The notes beneath the pieces are model-generated. The model was not told where the DNA came from and ran no database searches. It saw only the letters and a program-made list of their open reading frames with translations. Positions 57,029-64,000 of a DNA stretch of 64,000 nucleotides are shown in pieces. Source of the DNA: Variovorax sp. EL159 (GTDB taxonomy: Bacteria > Pseudomonadota > Gammaproteobacteria > Burkholderiales > Burkholderiaceae_C); NCBI RefSeq assembly GCF_900100965.1, contig NZ_FMUJ01000003.1:496001-560000 (forward strand), in the 5' to 3' direction. The translations under genes were made by a program, and so were the position numbers. The stretch's first letter is position 1. Each line of letters starts with the position of its first letter.

Positions 57029-58370
57029 GGATCGTCTCGCCCTTCAGCATCCCCATGTCGCGGGTGTTGAAGCGGTGCCGCTTCCAGCCGGCCCAGGTGC
57101 GGCGGAAGTTGGCGATCGAGATGCCGTAGTACAGCACCTTGAACATGCGCAGCGCGCCCCACATCGGCGTGCCCTTGTAGATGTCGCCGGCCAGCAGCGA
57201 CATCAGCGCCTCTTTCACCCGGAACGGATTGCCCGGGTGCATGAACATGTCGCGGATGGTCGGGTTCGTCACGCGGTAGATGAACCACGAGTACTCGCTC
57301 GGGCCCTTGCGCATCATGGCCTCGAAGGCCTGGCGCGTGGCGGGCATTTCCGCCGGCCGGTCGAGCGCGGTGGCTACGAGCTCGGCACCGTCGAAGGCGC
57401 TGTGCATCGCCAGGTACACGCCCGACGAGAACATCGGGTCGATGAAGGTAAAGGCGTCGCCCAGCAACAGGTAGCGATCGCCGGTGGCGTGCGTGCTCGA
57501 GTACGAGAAGTTGCCGGTGGCGTGCACCGCGTCGTCGACCAGCGTGGCGTTCTTCAGGCGGTCCACCAGCACCGGGCACAGCGCGATGGTGTCGTAGAAG
57601 AACTCTTTCAGCGGCTTGTCGCGCGTCTTCAGGTAGTACGGCCAGCAGACCGCGCCCACGCTCGTGGTGCCATCGGCCAGCGGAATGAACCAGAACCAGC
57701 CGTGCGGGAACCAGCAGATGCTGATGTTGCCTTCCTTCTTGCCTTCGAGCCGCTCGGCATTCGTGAAATGGCCGAACAGCGCGGTGCTGTTGTGGTCCGG
57801 GTTCTTTTCCTTGCAGCGGAATTTGTTGGCGAGCAGCGTGTCGCGCCCGGTGGCATCGACCACGAAGCGGGTGCGCCAGTTGCGCTTGGCGCCATCGTCC
57901 ATCTCGGCCTGCACTGTGGCGCCGTCGGCGTCGAAGGCCACGTCGCGCACCTTGCAGCCTTCCAGGGTCTGCGCGCCGCGGGTGGCGGCATTGCGGAAGA
58001 GCAGCTCGTCGAGTTCGGAGCGGCGCACCTGCCAGGCGGAGTCGAGCGACTTGTCCCAACCCTCGGCAAATTCCACATAGCTGCGGTGCTCATGCTCCGG
58101 CGAGACGAACTCGATGCCGAACTTGGGCATGCCGATCTTCTCGACCTGGTCGCGCACGCCGAGCTTTTCGAACAGCTCGACGTTCGCGGGCAGCAGCGAT
58201 TCGCCGATGTGAAAGCGCGGGTGGTGCGCCTTTTCGAGCAAGACCACGCTGCGGCCCTGTTGCGCCAGCAGCGCCGCGACCGTGGAGCCGGCGGGGCCGC
58301 CACCGATCACGAGCACATCGCAGGATGCATCGGCACTGGCAGGAACGGGGGAATCTTCGATCGGGGGCAT
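57015..58370 (-). CDS. FAD-dependent oxidoreductase of the halogenase-like family
   Basis: A 451-residue flavoprotein. The FAD motif GGGPAGS is at 23-29, the HPRFHIGESLLP segment (50-61) is shared with halogenase-like and geranylgeranyl-reductase-like enzymes, and GWFWFIP at 224-230 fits the WxWxIP signature of flavin-dependent halogenases. GDAFTFIDPMFSSGVYLAM is the C-terminal FAD site. Whether it halogenates or only oxidises its substrate is open; no biosynthetic cluster or flavin reductase gene adjoins it. The ATG at 58370 gives a normal N-terminus. Confidence 0.85.
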   Translation of the reverse strand: MPPIEDSPVPASADASCDVLVIGGGPAGSTVAALLAQQGRSVVLLEKAHHPRFHIGESLLPANVELFEKLGVRDQVEKIGMPKFGIEFVSPEHEHRSYVEFAEGWDKSLDSAWQVRRSELDELLFRNAATRGAQTLEGCKVRDVAFDADGATVQAEMDDGAKRNWRTRFVVDATGRDTLLANKFRCKEKNPDHNSTALFGHFTNAERLEGKKEGNISICWFPHGWFWFIPLADGTTSVGAVCWPYYLKTRDKPLKEFFYDTIALCPVLVDRLKNATLVDDAVHATGNFSYSSTHATGDRYLLLGDAFTFIDPMFSSGVYLAMHSAFDGAELVATALDRPAEMPATRQAFEAMMRKGPSEYSWFIYRVTNPTIRDMFMHPGNPFRVKEALMSLLAGDIYKGTPMWGALRMFKVLYYGISIANFRRTWAGWKRHRFNTRDMGMLKGETILKSD

Positions 58371-58463
58371 TCGTGTGAGGCTCGTGATTGACGGTGCCGC
58401 ACAGCATAACGCGGCGAAAAAGCGCGCCGGCGCTGCCGCGGCACACCGGCCGGGCCGGTGCAT

Positions 58464-58525
58464 TTGCGCAAAGTCGGCTAAGTGCGCGGCGGCCCGGATC
58501 GGCACACTGGCCGCCATGACAACCC
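58464..58525 (+). repeat. Promoter-like direct repeat, copy 1 (before alpha/beta hydrolase)
   Basis: A 62-base segment is 47/62 identical, without gaps, to 59640-59701. Conserved blocks are TTGCGCAA, CGGCTAAGT, CGGCACACT and CCATGA. In this copy the ATG at 58516 does not open a credible gene; the hydrolase starts at 58602. Confidence 0.7.
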
Positions 58526-58601
58526 GTGCCGTCGCGGCCGGCGGACGCGCCACGCCCGCCACGCGACCCGGCCTTTGCATCCTCTCTTGCCAGGACCCGC
58601 C

Positions 58602-59567
58602 ATGCCCCTTCTTCGCCTGCTCTTGCTCACGCTCTGCTGCCTCGCGGCGCCCTTCGCCCAGGCCGCCGGCTTCACCACCATCGAAGTGCCCGCCGATGCA
58701 CAAGGCCCGGCGCTGCACGGCGCCGTGTGGACGCCCTGCGTCACGCCCGACACCAAGGACTGCCCGGTTGCCGGTGCGCAATTGCCGTTGGTCGTGGTGT
58801 CGCACGGCTATGGCGGCTCCTTCCGCGGCCACCAGGACACGGCGCAAGCCCTGGCCGATGCGGGCTTCGTGGTCGCGGCCATCAGCCATTCGAGCGACAA
58901 CTACCAGATCCGCGGCGGCCCGAACGACAGGATTTCCGCGCTTGCGACGCGCACCACCGACATCAAGCGGCTGATCGACTACATGCTGCAGCAGTGGCCG
59001 TCGCGCAGCGCGCTGGCGGCCGACAAGATCGGCTTCTTCGGGTTTTCCAGGGGCGGCTACACCGGTCTCGTGCTCGGCGGCGCCGTGCCCGATTTCGAAC
59101 GGCTCCCTCCCCTGCCTTCGTCCAACTGCGCATCGGCCCCAACGAGTCCGCTGTGCACGCTGATGCAGGAGCGCTTCAGGGAGCTCCTGGCCACGCCGCT
59201 GACGCATGACGCACGCATCAAGGCGGCGGTGATCGCCGATCCGTTCAGCCCCATCTTCGACGCCCAGGGCCTGAAGAACGTCACCCTCCCGATCCAGCTC
59301 TGGGCCTCCGCCTATGGCGGTGACGGCGTCACGCCCGAAAGCGTGGCCGCGGTTCGCCGCAACCTGCCCTCACCACCCGAATGGCACGTGGCGGACAAGG
59401 CTGCGCACTTCGGCTTTCTGCCGCCCTGCTCGGCCACGCAGCTCGCGGCCAAACTGGAGATCTGCAACGACGAACCGGGCTTCGACCGGGCGGCCTTTCA
59501 TGCCACTTTCAACGCCAAGGTGGTTGAATTCCTCAAGCGGCATCTTCTGCAGGCGGCCAACTCCTAA
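58602..59567 (+). CDS. Secreted alpha/beta hydrolase (dienelactone hydrolase-like)
   Basis: A 321-residue protein with a Sec signal peptide (LLLLTLCCLAAPFAQAAGF). The mature enzyme has VVVSHGYGGSFRGHQD (oxyanion region), the nucleophile elbow GFFGFSRGGYTG and the late histidine in DKAAHFGFL, typical of platelet-activating-factor acetylhydrolase or dienelactone hydrolase-like periplasmic esterases. Upstream lies a promoter-like repeat also present before the AraC gene downstream, so both genes may respond to the same regulator. Confidence 0.86.
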   Translation: MPLLRLLLLTLCCLAAPFAQAAGFTTIEVPADAQGPALHGAVWTPCVTPDTKDCPVAGAQLPLVVVSHGYGGSFRGHQDTAQALADAGFVVAAISHSSDNYQIRGGPNDRISALATRTTDIKRLIDYMLQQWPSRSALAADKIGFFGFSRGGYTGLVLGGAVPDFERLPPLPSSNCASAPTSPLCTLMQERFRELLATPLTHDARIKAAVIADPFSPIFDAQGLKNVTLPIQLWASAYGGDGVTPESVAAVRRNLPSPPEWHVADKAAHFGFLPPCSATQLAAKLEICNDEPGFDRAAFHATFNAKVVEFLKRHLLQAANS

Positions 59568-59639
59568 CGCCCGAGCACCTCGGCCTTTTGTGCCGGCCGG
59601 CAGCCTCGCCACCGTTAGGCAGGTGCGGCCCTGGCGCCA

Positions 59640-59701
59640 TTGCGCAAGAACGGCTAAGTACGCCACGCCTGAAAGCGGCACACTCGCCCCCATGAGAACC
59701 C
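59640..59701 (+). repeat. Promoter-like direct repeat, copy 2 (before araC-type gene)
   Basis: Partner of 58464-58525. Here the conserved CCATGA includes the real start codon of the AraC-type regulator at 59692. CACACT lies seven bases before that ATG, so the transcript may be leaderless. Confidence 0.7.
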
Positions 59702-60525
59702 CGCGCGCCGAAGAGAACTACCGGTCCCGCGTGGCCCGTGTGGTCGCGGCCATCGTGGCGGACCCGATGGCGGAGCACCGCCTCGAAGACCTGGCGCGGC
59801 TGGCGCATTTCTCGCCGTTTCACTTCCACCGCGTCTACAGCAGCATCGCTGGCGAAACGGTGGCCGCCACGGTGCGTCGCGTGCGGCTGGCGCGCGCGAC
59901 GCAGTTGCTCGAAGAAGGCCACCAGAGCGTCACGCAGGTGGCCATGGAGGTCGGCTACGACAGCCCGCAGGCCTTCTCGCGGGCCTTCGGCCACTTCACC
60001 GGACAGTCGCCGCGCGAGTTCCAGCAGCAGATGCAGCACATGGCGCCCGATGCCGGTGCCACCCAGGCCCTGGTGCGGATCGTCGAGCGCCCCGCGCAGC
60101 AGGTGCAGGCCTTGCGCCATCAGGGGCCGCTGTCGACCATTCCGCACACGCATCGCCGGCTGCGCGCCTACGCCGGCGACCGGGTCATGTCGACCTGGCT
60201 GGGCGTTTCCTGCGGCGAGGGGCCCAATCCTGACGATTACCGGTACTACGCCGCGGCGGCATCGCCCGAGCCTTGGCCCGCTCACGTGAAGCTCGAAACG
60301 CTGGACTTGCCGGGCGGCCGCTACGCGCTGCATTGCCTGGCCGGCCCCTATGCCCGCATCAACGCAGCCATCAACGCGCTGTATGCCCGCTGGCTGCCGG
60401 GCAGCGGCTACGAGCCGGACGACCGGCCCATGCTGGAGCACTACCTGAACTCGCCGCGGCAGGTGTCGCAGGCCGAGCTGCGCACGGACCTGCTCATTCC
60501 CATTCGTTCTGCCGGCGTGCCTTGA
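59692..60525 (+). CDS. AraC-family regulator with GyrI-like effector domain
   Basis: A 277-residue regulator. Two N-terminal helix-turn-helix motifs (RLEDLARLAHFSPFHFHRVY and VTQVAMEVGYDSPQAFSRAFGHFTG) occupy residues 10-110; the C-terminal half is a GyrI-like small-molecule-binding domain (LETLDLPGGRYALHCLAGPY). Such proteins activate efflux or hydrolase genes on binding drugs or aromatic compounds. Its own promoter segment is repeated in front of the upstream secreted hydrolase gene. Confidence 0.92.
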   Translation: MRTPRAEENYRSRVARVVAAIVADPMAEHRLEDLARLAHFSPFHFHRVYSSIAGETVAATVRRVRLARATQLLEEGHQSVTQVAMEVGYDSPQAFSRAFGHFTGQSPREFQQQMQHMAPDAGATQALVRIVERPAQQVQALRHQGPLSTIPHTHRRLRAYAGDRVMSTWLGVSCGEGPNPDDYRYYAAAASPEPWPAHVKLETLDLPGGRYALHCLAGPYARINAAINALYARWLPGSGYEPDDRPMLEHYLNSPRQVSQAELRTDLLIPIRSAGVP

Positions 60526-60600
60526 GTTGGCGCGGCCTGACGCGGATCGGCGACGGGCCCTTGATAGCTTTTGACAGCCGCCAGGGCGGACGAGCCGCCC

Positions 60601-62559
60601 CTAACCCGCGCGGCGCTGGCCAGCCAGCCTGCGCACCACAGCCACCAGCCGATCGACCTCGTCGAAGGTGTTGTAGAACGCCAGCGACGGCCGCACCGTG
60701 GTCTCGACACCGAAGCGCCGCAGGATCGGCTGCGCGCAGTGGTGGCCCGTGCGCACCGCGATGCCCTCTTCGTTCAACGCCTGCCCCACCTCTTCGGTGC
60801 TGTAGCCGTCGAGCACGAAAGACATCACGCTGGCCTTGTCGACCGCCGTGCCGATGAGCCGCACACCCGGGATCGCACCGAGCTGTGCCATACCGTACAC
60901 CAGCAGGTCATGCTCGTAGCGCGCGATGTTCTCGATGCCGACCTTGTTGACGTAGTCGATGGCGGCACCCAGCCCCACCGCGTCGGCGATGTTGCCGGTG
61001 CCGGCCTCGAACTTGTTCGGGATCGGCTGGAACACTGTCTTCTCGAAGGTCACGTCGGCAATCATGTTGCCGCCGCCCTGCCACGGGGGCATGTCTTCGA
61101 GCACTTCGCGCTTGCCCCAGACCACGCCGATGCCGGTCGGGCCGAACACCTTGTGGCCCGAGAACACGAAAAAGTCCGCGCCGATGTCCTGCACGTCCAC
61201 ACGCATGTGCGAGACCGACTGCGCACCATCGACCAGCGCCTTCGCGCCCGCGCGATGGGCCAGCTCGACAATCTCCTTGACCGGCACCACGGTGCCCAGC
61301 GCATTCGAGACCTGCGTGACGGCCACGATCTTCGTGCGGTCGTTGAGCAGCTTGCGGTATTCGTCGAGCAGCACCTGCCCCGAATCGTCGACCGGAATCA
61401 CGCGCAGCTTCGCGCCCTTGGCGGCGGCGAGCTGCTGCCAAGGCACGATGTTGGCGTGGTGCTCCAGGTTGGAGACGATGATCTCGTCGCCCTCGCCCAC
61501 ATGCTGGCCACCCCAGCTCTTGGCTACGAGGTTGATGGCCTCGGTGGTCCCGCGCACGAAGATCACCTCTTCCACCTCGGGCGCGTTGATGAACTTGCGC
61601 ACCCGCTCCCGTGCGCCTTCATAGGCGTCGGTTGCGCGTGCGGCCAGTTCATGCGCCGCGCGATGGATGTTCGAGTTCTCGTGCGCGTAGAAGTACGCGA
61701 TGCGGTCGATCACCGATTGCGGCTTGTGCGTGGTGGCCGCGTTGTCGAACCACACGAGCTGCTTGCCGTTGACGCGTTCCTGCAGGATCGGAAAGTCGCG
61801 CCGCACAGCATGTACGTCGAATGGCGGATGCAGGCTGCTCCCGGCCAGCGGCACCGCCTCGGGGCCACGCGGATCGGGCTTGGCCGGCGTAACGAAGCCA
61901 TTGGGCAAGCGCACCGCATCGACAAAGTAGAACTGCGCATCGCGACCAACTGGCGCCGAAGGCGGGCTCGGCGGCAATGCCGGCTGAGCCACAGGTGCGG
62001 CAAGGCCGGCGAACGGGTCATGAATCGCGGCGCCATGGCCGTCACCCGCCAACGGATGACCGTAGCTGTTATTCAAGAAGTAGAACGGCGACGCGGCCGC
62101 CTGCGGCGCAGCAGGTGCATTGACCTGCTGCGGCACACCCAGCACCGTGCCACCCAGGCGCGGCTCGAACGCCGGCGCCACGGACAGCACGTTGTCCGGC
62201 ACGCCATTGCCCGCCACCGCATGCGGCAGCAAGGCCGGCGCACGGTTCGCGAGCGACGGCAACTGCGTCGGCGATGCGGGCAGCACATTCGCGCCCGGGA
62301 TCTGCCCTTGCGGAATCGGCGTGCCCGGCACGCTCGGCCCGAAGCCTGCCGGACTCACCAACGGCGAGCCCGGCGGTGCGATGTTGGCGGGAAACTGCGC
62401 GCCCGGCACCAGCCCGCTCGCCATACCGGGCAACGAAGATGGCGGCGTGCCTGGCAGCGCGGAGAACATGGCGCTGGCCATGCGCGAGAGGATGGCCGGA
62501 TCGAACGGCGCCTCGCCCGCCTGCGACGGCAGGCCGCCCGGAGTCAAAGGGGTACTCAC
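60601..62559 (-). CDS. Family 2A encapsulin cargo: SufS-like cysteine desulfurase with disordered N-terminal targeting region
   Basis: A 652-residue fusion. Residues 1-245 are Pro/Ala/Gly-rich and disordered with two short conserved-looking motifs, SPFYFLNN (157-164) and AQFYFVDAVRL (208-218), likely shell-binding. Residues about 247-652 are a group II cysteine desulfurase: PLP lysine K470 in FSGHKVFGP, catalytic cysteine C608 in RTGHHCAQP, and WFDNAATTHKP. It takes sulfur from cysteine as persulfide. It begins at a GTG six bases after the shell gene stop. In family 2A systems this enzyme is packed inside the capsid; in Acinetobacter the loaded shell stores elemental sulfur. Confidence 0.94.
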   Translation of the reverse strand: MSTPLTPGGLPSQAGEAPFDPAILSRMASAMFSALPGTPPSSLPGMASGLVPGAQFPANIAPPGSPLVSPAGFGPSVPGTPIPQGQIPGANVLPASPTQLPSLANRAPALLPHAVAGNGVPDNVLSVAPAFEPRLGGTVLGVPQQVNAPAAPQAAASPFYFLNNSYGHPLAGDGHGAAIHDPFAGLAAPVAQPALPPSPPSAPVGRDAQFYFVDAVRLPNGFVTPAKPDPRGPEAVPLAGSSLHPPFDVHAVRRDFPILQERVNGKQLVWFDNAATTHKPQSVIDRIAYFYAHENSNIHRAAHELAARATDAYEGARERVRKFINAPEVEEVIFVRGTTEAINLVAKSWGGQHVGEGDEIIVSNLEHHANIVPWQQLAAAKGAKLRVIPVDDSGQVLLDEYRKLLNDRTKIVAVTQVSNALGTVVPVKEIVELAHRAGAKALVDGAQSVSHMRVDVQDIGADFFVFSGHKVFGPTGIGVVWGKREVLEDMPPWQGGGNMIADVTFEKTVFQPIPNKFEAGTGNIADAVGLGAAIDYVNKVGIENIARYEHDLLVYGMAQLGAIPGVRLIGTAVDKASVMSFVLDGYSTEEVGQALNEEGIAVRTGHHCAQPILRRFGVETTVRPSLAFYNTFDEVDRLVAVVRRLAGQRRAG

Positions 62560-62565
62560 CGCGGC

Positions 62566-63498
62566 TTACTTGTAGGTGTCGGGATAGTCGTGGTACTTGC
62601 CGATCTCGACGTCGTCGAGCACCGCCAGTGCGTCGGTAGTCAGCACCGCGAGCGAGCAGTACAGCGAGATCAGGTACGACGCGATCGCGTGGTTGTTGAT
62701 GCCCATGAAGCGCACCGACAGGCCCGGGCTCTGCTCGCCCGACAGGCCTGGCTGAAAGAGGCCGACCACGCCCTGGCGCTTGTCGCCCACGCGCAGCAGC
62801 AGGATCTTGCTCTTGCCGTCGGCCACTGGCACCTTGTTCGAGGGAATCAGCGGAATGCCGCGCCAGGTGATGAATTGCGAGCCGAACAGGCTCACGGTTG
62901 GCGGCGGCGTGCCACGGCGGGTGGCTTCACGGCCGAAGGCGGCAATGGCCAGCGGGTGCGTGAGGAAGAACGCTGGCTCTTTCCAGACCTTGGTCAGCAG
63001 CTCATCGAGGTCGTCGGGCGTGGGCGCGCCGGTCAGCGGAAAGATGCGCTGCTCTTCGCTCACCTGGGCCAGCAGGCCGTAGTCGGGGTTGTTGATGAGC
63101 TCGCTCTCCTGGTTCTCCTTGATCGTCTCGATCGTCAGGCGCAGCTGCTCCTTGATCTGGTCGTGCGGGCTGCTGTACAGGTCGGAGATGCGGGTGTGCA
63201 CGTCGAGCACGGTGCTCACGGCATTGAGGTAGTGCTCGCGCGGGTTTTCTTCGTAGTCGACGAAGGTGCGCGGCAGCTGGTTTTCTTCTTCGCGCGAGGT
63301 GCAGGTGACCTTGATCGACTCGGGGTTCTTGACCTTGTTGACGCGGTAGATACCCGCTTCCACCGGCACCCATTGCAGCAGGTGCGTCAGCCAGCGCGGG
63401 CTGATCGTCTCGAGCTGGGGAACTGTCTTGGTGGCATTGGCTAGCTGGCGTGCGGCGTTGTCGCCAAGGGCGGTGGTACCACCGACTGTTGCGCTCAT
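62566..63498 (-). CDS. Family 2A encapsulin nanocompartment shell protein (SrpI type)
   Basis: A 310-residue HK97-fold shell protein. Recognisable parts are the N-terminal arm (ARQLANATKTVPQLETISPRW), TSREEENQLPRTFVDYEENP, the mid-domain LTHPLAIAAFGREATRRG, and the C-terminal VRFMGINNHAIASYLISLYCSLAVLTTDALAVLDDVEIGKYHDYPDTYK block typical of SrpI. It lacks the cyclic-nucleotide-binding insertion of family 2B. The product should assemble into a closed icosahedral shell around the desulfurase encoded next. The ATG has AGGAG nine bases upstream. Confidence 0.95.
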   Translation of the reverse strand: MSATVGGTTALGDNAARQLANATKTVPQLETISPRWLTHLLQWVPVEAGIYRVNKVKNPESIKVTCTSREEENQLPRTFVDYEENPREHYLNAVSTVLDVHTRISDLYSSPHDQIKEQLRLTIETIKENQESELINNPDYGLLAQVSEEQRIFPLTGAPTPDDLDELLTKVWKEPAFFLTHPLAIAAFGREATRRGTPPPTVSLFGSQFITWRGIPLIPSNKVPVADGKSKILLLRVGDKRQGVVGLFQPGLSGEQSPGLSVRFMGINNHAIASYLISLYCSLAVLTTDALAVLDDVEIGKYHDYPDTYK

Positions 63499-63530
63499 GA
63501 ATCAAGGCTCCTGTTGGGAAAAAGTGGCAG

Positions 63531-63690
63531 GTACGTCGATCCGGAGATTTCGAAACATGACGAAAGCGATGGATTCGCGCCGAGGGCAAGGCGCAAACCG
63601 GAGCGATACCCGAGGTATCGCGAGGATTTGCAACGCCGCCATCGGTGCGAAGACGCGCTTTCGTGTTTCGAAATCTCCGGATCGACGTAC
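63531..63690. repeat. 160-bp MITE-like inverted-repeat element upstream of the encapsulin gene
   Basis: The terminal 27 bases (63531-63557 and 63664-63690) are perfect inverted repeats beginning GTACGTCGATCC; after a 3-base bulge another 8 bp pair (63561-63568 with 63656-63663). The interior folds further, including GCGATACC-CGA-GGTATCGC, so the whole element can form one long imperfect hairpin. It encodes no transposase. It lies between the XRE gene and the shell gene, ending about 17 bases before the shell ribosome binding site. No clear target duplication or second copy in the window. Confidence 0.8.
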
Positions 63691-63718
63691 TGAGTGTCTG
63701 GCGACCACGGGTTTCCCC

Positions 63719-63988
63719 TCAACAGGCTATAGCCGCCAAGTTGATCCTTCGCGCAAGGCGCGATTGCTCCAGTTGCTCGCAACGCATGAGCAAGCCGACC
63801 ATGTTGATGCCCAACGCAGTGGCGAGCTTTTGCGCGGTGACGATCGAGGGGATCACCCTCCCGCGCTCGATCTCGCCCACGTAGGAGCGGTTCAGATCGG
63901 AACGCTCCGCCAGTTCTTCCTGCGACCAACCCTTGCCCTCGCGCAACTGGCGCACAGTGACGCCGAAGTCTTCAACAAAGGCTTTCAT
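63719..63988 (-). CDS. Small XRE-family transcriptional regulator of the encapsulin locus
   Basis: An 89-residue protein consisting of a lambda-repressor-like helix-turn-helix at about 12-65 (WSQEELAERSDLNRSYVGEIERG) and a short tail (MVGLLMRCEQLEQSRLARRINL). It is encoded on the same strand 220 bases upstream of the shell gene and may repress or activate the encapsulin-desulfurase operon. A cysteine at position 69 (MRCEQ) could sense redox or sulfur state, but that is speculation. Confidence 0.85.
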   Translation of the reverse strand: MKAFVEDFGVTVRQLREGKGWSQEELAERSDLNRSYVGEIERGRVIPSIVTAQKLATALGINMVGLLMRCEQLEQSRLARRINLAAIAC

Positions 63989-64000
63989 GGCGCACTCGCT

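Noticed and set aside
58516..58974. Plus-strand frame opening at the ATG of the first promoter repeat
   Set aside because: Arg/Ala/Pro-rich, out of frame with the secreted hydrolase and without homology; the real start with signal peptide is 58602.
63502..63708. 68-residue minus-strand frame between the shell gene and the XRE gene
   Set aside because: It is a translation of the inverted-repeat element and has no ribosome binding site; similar peptides are probably just repeat-derived annotations.

Overview
The window is high-GC DNA from a betaproteobacterium, most likely a Comamonadaceae member such as Variovorax. I infer this from protein style, the smc-zipA-ligA and purL / map-glnD gene orders, and many ATGA-type stop/start overlaps. 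No rRNA, tRNA, CRISPR array, phage or insertion-sequence transposase was seen, and no stretch over 300 bases lacks a gene.

Layout. 1-8.6 kb is core metabolism: the end of a parvulin prolyl isomerase, purL, map and glnD. 8.7-15.2 kb is a cyclic-di-GMP block: two GGDEF cyclases, a PilB/GspE-type ATPase whose N-terminus carries MshEN-like c-di-GMP-binding motifs, and a GGDEF-EAL protein. 15.3-22.6 kb holds an I78-type lipoprotein, a HAD hydrolase with pgm, a PPC protein, and an XRE-cupin regulator with an aldo/keto reductase, divergent from a DUF3311 / sodium-solute symporter pair. 22.6-27.3 kb is one minus-strand run: amino-acid ABC importer genes (aapJ, aapQ, aapM, no ATPase), then a Thr/Ile-rich leader peptide with a terminator hairpin, then homoserine dehydrogenase. 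27.5-37.5 kb has DoxX, def, a Tyr-rich lipoprotein, ligA-zipA-smc, another lipoprotein and an orphan ParA-like ATPase. 37.6-42.2 kb is a complete MacA-MacB-outer membrane factor efflux operon.

42.4-48.0 kb is a tightly packed sulfur operon: 1-Cys peroxiredoxin, alpha/beta hydrolase, sulfate-binding protein, cysT, cysW, cysA and dsbB, closed by a terminator. 48.2-50.6 kb holds a LysR/azoR divergent pair and an FMN reductase. 50.6-57.0 kb has a second polar amino-acid ABC set without an ATPase, divergent from a sulfonate-type binding protein followed by a sarcosine/N-methyltryptophan oxidase-like flavoenzyme, a ketopantoate-reductase-like enzyme and a racemase-fold protein. 57.0-60.5 kb carries a halogenase-like flavoprotein, a secreted alpha/beta hydrolase and an AraC regulator; a near-identical promoter-like segment lies before the last two.

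The right end (60.6-64 kb) is the most striking part: a family 2A encapsulin shell gene, its cysteine desulfurase cargo with a long disordered N-terminal targeting region, and an upstream XRE regulator. A 160-bp inverted-repeat element sits between regulator and shell gene. With the sulfate-uptake operon and the sulfonate-type binding protein, sulfur acquisition and storage is the recurring theme of the right half.
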